Source: an uncultured bacterium (GTDB taxonomy: Bacteria; Bacillota; Clostridia; Lachnospirales; Lachnospiraceae). From it: a stretch of DNA of 42,108 nucleotides. Below the pieces are notes generated by a model. It ran no database searches. It was not told the origin of the DNA and saw only the letters and a list, made by a program, of their open reading frames with translations. Below, piece after piece: positions 41,129 to 42,108 of the stretch; within the stretch, counting starts at the first letter, position 1; each line of letters begins with the position of its first letter. The stretch is from assembly GCA_948467735.1 (NCBI GenBank), contig CAOKFN010000042.1:1-42108 (forward strand), in the 5' to 3' direction. The position numbers were made by a program, and so were the translations under genes.

Positions 41129-41701
41129 TTACCTGTCCAAAAATCCCAAGAACTTCTTCTGCTCCATGTAACTCTTCAGATCTCCATAGCTATATTTTGA
41201 CTGTATTATACCGTTTACAATCTCCATCCAGTCAACATTATCCGAAAAACTCCATGAGTCGGAATTTCTTTGCTCGGCATTTTTTACTGCTTTTGCAGCC
41301 GCAGCCTTCAACACGGTGTCTTCAAAGCTGCCTTTCCCGCTTTCCCTCAAACCGACTGTATACGCATACATTTCAACCGTATCACAGTTCTTCGGATCAA
41401 CCCCTGACACATCCACAATCTGCTCTGTCACGTTTCCCGATTTGTCCTGTGTTTTCACTCTATATATAGGATTCTCCGGGACGAAATCTTGTGTCCTGTA
41501 TACAGAAACGGAGGAACCGCTCACCACATCCTTCGATGATTCATCAACACCGCACAGGGTAACTACAGATGTCTTTCCGGCAGTCTGCTCCGCTTCTGCC
41601 GCTTCATCGGCAAAAATGCGTTTTATCCCATTCCTTTCTATCTTTTTTGCTTCATACCCTGTTATTGGGTATCCTGTTATGCCCATACCAATAATGCTCA
41701 T
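41129..41701 (-). CDS. Unknown protein, first gene of the minus-strand pair
   Basis: A 190-residue protein that begins M-S-I-I-G-M-G-I-T-G-Y-P-I-T-G-Y-E-A-K-K; I do not recognise it. It has a central beta-rich part with V-S-V-Y-R-T-Q-D-F and a helical end (K-A-A-A-A-K-A-V-K-N-A-E-Q-R), and no classical signal peptide. AGGAAGGAG on the minus strand, 5 bases before ATG 41701, sets this start rather than the one at 41722. A good promoter lies 45 bp upstream. Confidence 0.75.
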   Translation of the reverse strand: MSIIGMGITGYPITGYEAKKIERNGIKRIFADEAAEAEQTAGKTSVVTLCGVDESSKDVVSGSSVSVYRTQDFVPENPIYRVKTQDKSGNVTEQIVDVSGVDPKNCDTVEMYAYTVGLRESGKGSFEDTVLKAAAAKAVKNAEQRNSDSWSFSDNVDWMEIVNGIIQSKYSYGDLKSYMEQKKFLGFLDR

Positions 41702-41745
41702 TTTTACTCCTTCCTGAATCACTACAAAAAATGACGTTAATCTCT

Positions 41746-41774
41746 AATATAATAATTTCTATCCTTAGAAACAA
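41746..41774 (-). promoter_or_regulatory. Promoter of the minus-strand pair
   Basis: On the minus strand: TTGTTT (41774-41769), 17-bp spacer, TATATT (41751-41746). It faces away from the LysR-type gene's promoter; the two start about 190 bp apart. Confidence 0.6.
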
Positions 41775-41909
41775 ACGCCATCCTTAGCTCAATATTCAAT
41801 TCTACTTTGTATATCGGAACAGATTAAAAAAATAATTAGACTTACCGCCTGTTTCTCTGCCCTCGATATGTTTGGTACTCCTGCAAGGAATTTCTTATGG
41901 CTTACTATG

Positions 41910-41938
41910 TTGAATATGCGTTGGAAATTGGTTATAAT
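41910..41938 (+). promoter_or_regulatory. Promoter of the LysR-type gene
   Basis: TTGAAT (41910-41915), 17-bp spacer, TATAAT (41933-41938), 25 bp before the start codon. Confidence 0.75.
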
Positions 41939-41963
41939 TGACATGGGAGGTGGAAATACGATT

Positions 41964-42108
41964 ATGGAATTTAGAGTTTTGAAATACTTTCTGATGGCTG
42001 CCAGAGAAGAAAATATTACAAAGGCCGCAGCGTTATTACATCTTACACAGCCCACACTTTCCCGGCAGCTTATGCAGCTTGAAGAAGAATTAGGAGTAAA
42101 ATTGTTTC
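41964..42108 (+). CDS. LysR-type transcriptional regulator, N-terminal part (cut by the window edge)
   Basis: The first 48 codons of a LysR-family regulator: M-E-F-R-V-L-K-Y-F then A-R-E-E-N-I-T-K-A-A-A-L-L-H and T-Q-P-T-L-S-R-Q-L, the winged helix-turn-helix. GGGAGG about 12 bases upstream supports ATG 41964. LysR genes often control the divergent neighbour, here the two-gene minus-strand unit. The effector domain lies outside the window. Confidence 0.93.
   Translation, partial: MEFRVLKYFLMAAREENITKAAALLHLTQPTLSRQLMQLEEELGVKLF

Overview
The window looks like a chromosomal segment of a Gram-positive gut-type Clostridia, most likely a Lachnospiraceae. The grounds are purine-rich coding strands with strong GGAGG ribosome sites, lipoprotein signal peptides without outer-membrane machinery, a BspA-type leucine-rich-repeat protein with cell-wall-binding repeats, an AAA-ATPase-like/PD-(D/E)XK protein, and a YghZ-type aldo/keto reductase. 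No rRNA, tRNA, transposase, integrase or CRISPR array was seen. The species cannot be named from the sequence.

Region 1 (1-17076, all on +) is the accessory core: part of a contractile injection system (phage-tail/T6SS-like). It holds three VgrG-like spike proteins (352, 7682, 9137), presumed baseplate genes (11126, 12825), a large actin/Hsp70-fold ATPase with a SAP-like N-terminus (13536), and a tail-fibre/baseplate-like protein (16324). A cargo cassette lies between the first two spikes: a paralogous pair of unknown proteins, two further small proteins (one perhaps DcrB-like), a PAAR-like DUF4280 protein fused to a GH19/lysozyme-like domain (a probable peptidoglycan-cleaving effector), and a large lipoprotein whose C-terminus resembles the lysozyme-binding RsiV/PdaC fold (candidate immunity protein). 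A decayed 212-bp copy of that lipoprotein gene sits behind the third spike and records cassette duplication and loss. Sheath, tube and AAA+ genes are not in the window and would be expected to the left. Several spacers here consist of degenerate G-rich tandem repeats.

Region 2 (17077-30314, +) holds an AAA-ATPase-like/PD-(D/E)XK protein behind a promoter and 35-bp tandem repeats, an aldo/keto reductase with a clear terminator, a CapA-type lipoprotein carrying a 21-bp in-frame repeat, tcdA, a secreted LRR protein whose signal peptide is out of frame at a run of eight G, a membrane-anchored Ig-like/trypsin-like protease, an amidohydrolase, and folD.

Region 3 (30326-38255) has a methyl-accepting chemotaxis protein (-) divergent from an oligopeptide ABC transporter (+): binding lipoprotein, two permeases, and a two-domain fused ATPase. 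Strong hairpins lie between folD and the chemoreceptor gene, and between the binding protein and the first permease.

Region 4 (38325-42108) holds a small P-loop kinase-like protein, a 75-aa protein with its own promoter, a 410-bp spacer with palindromes, a two-gene minus-strand unit of unrecognised proteins (one with a PPC-like beta domain), and the start of a divergent LysR-type regulator cut by the window edge.

All family names come from reading motifs by eye; no search was run.
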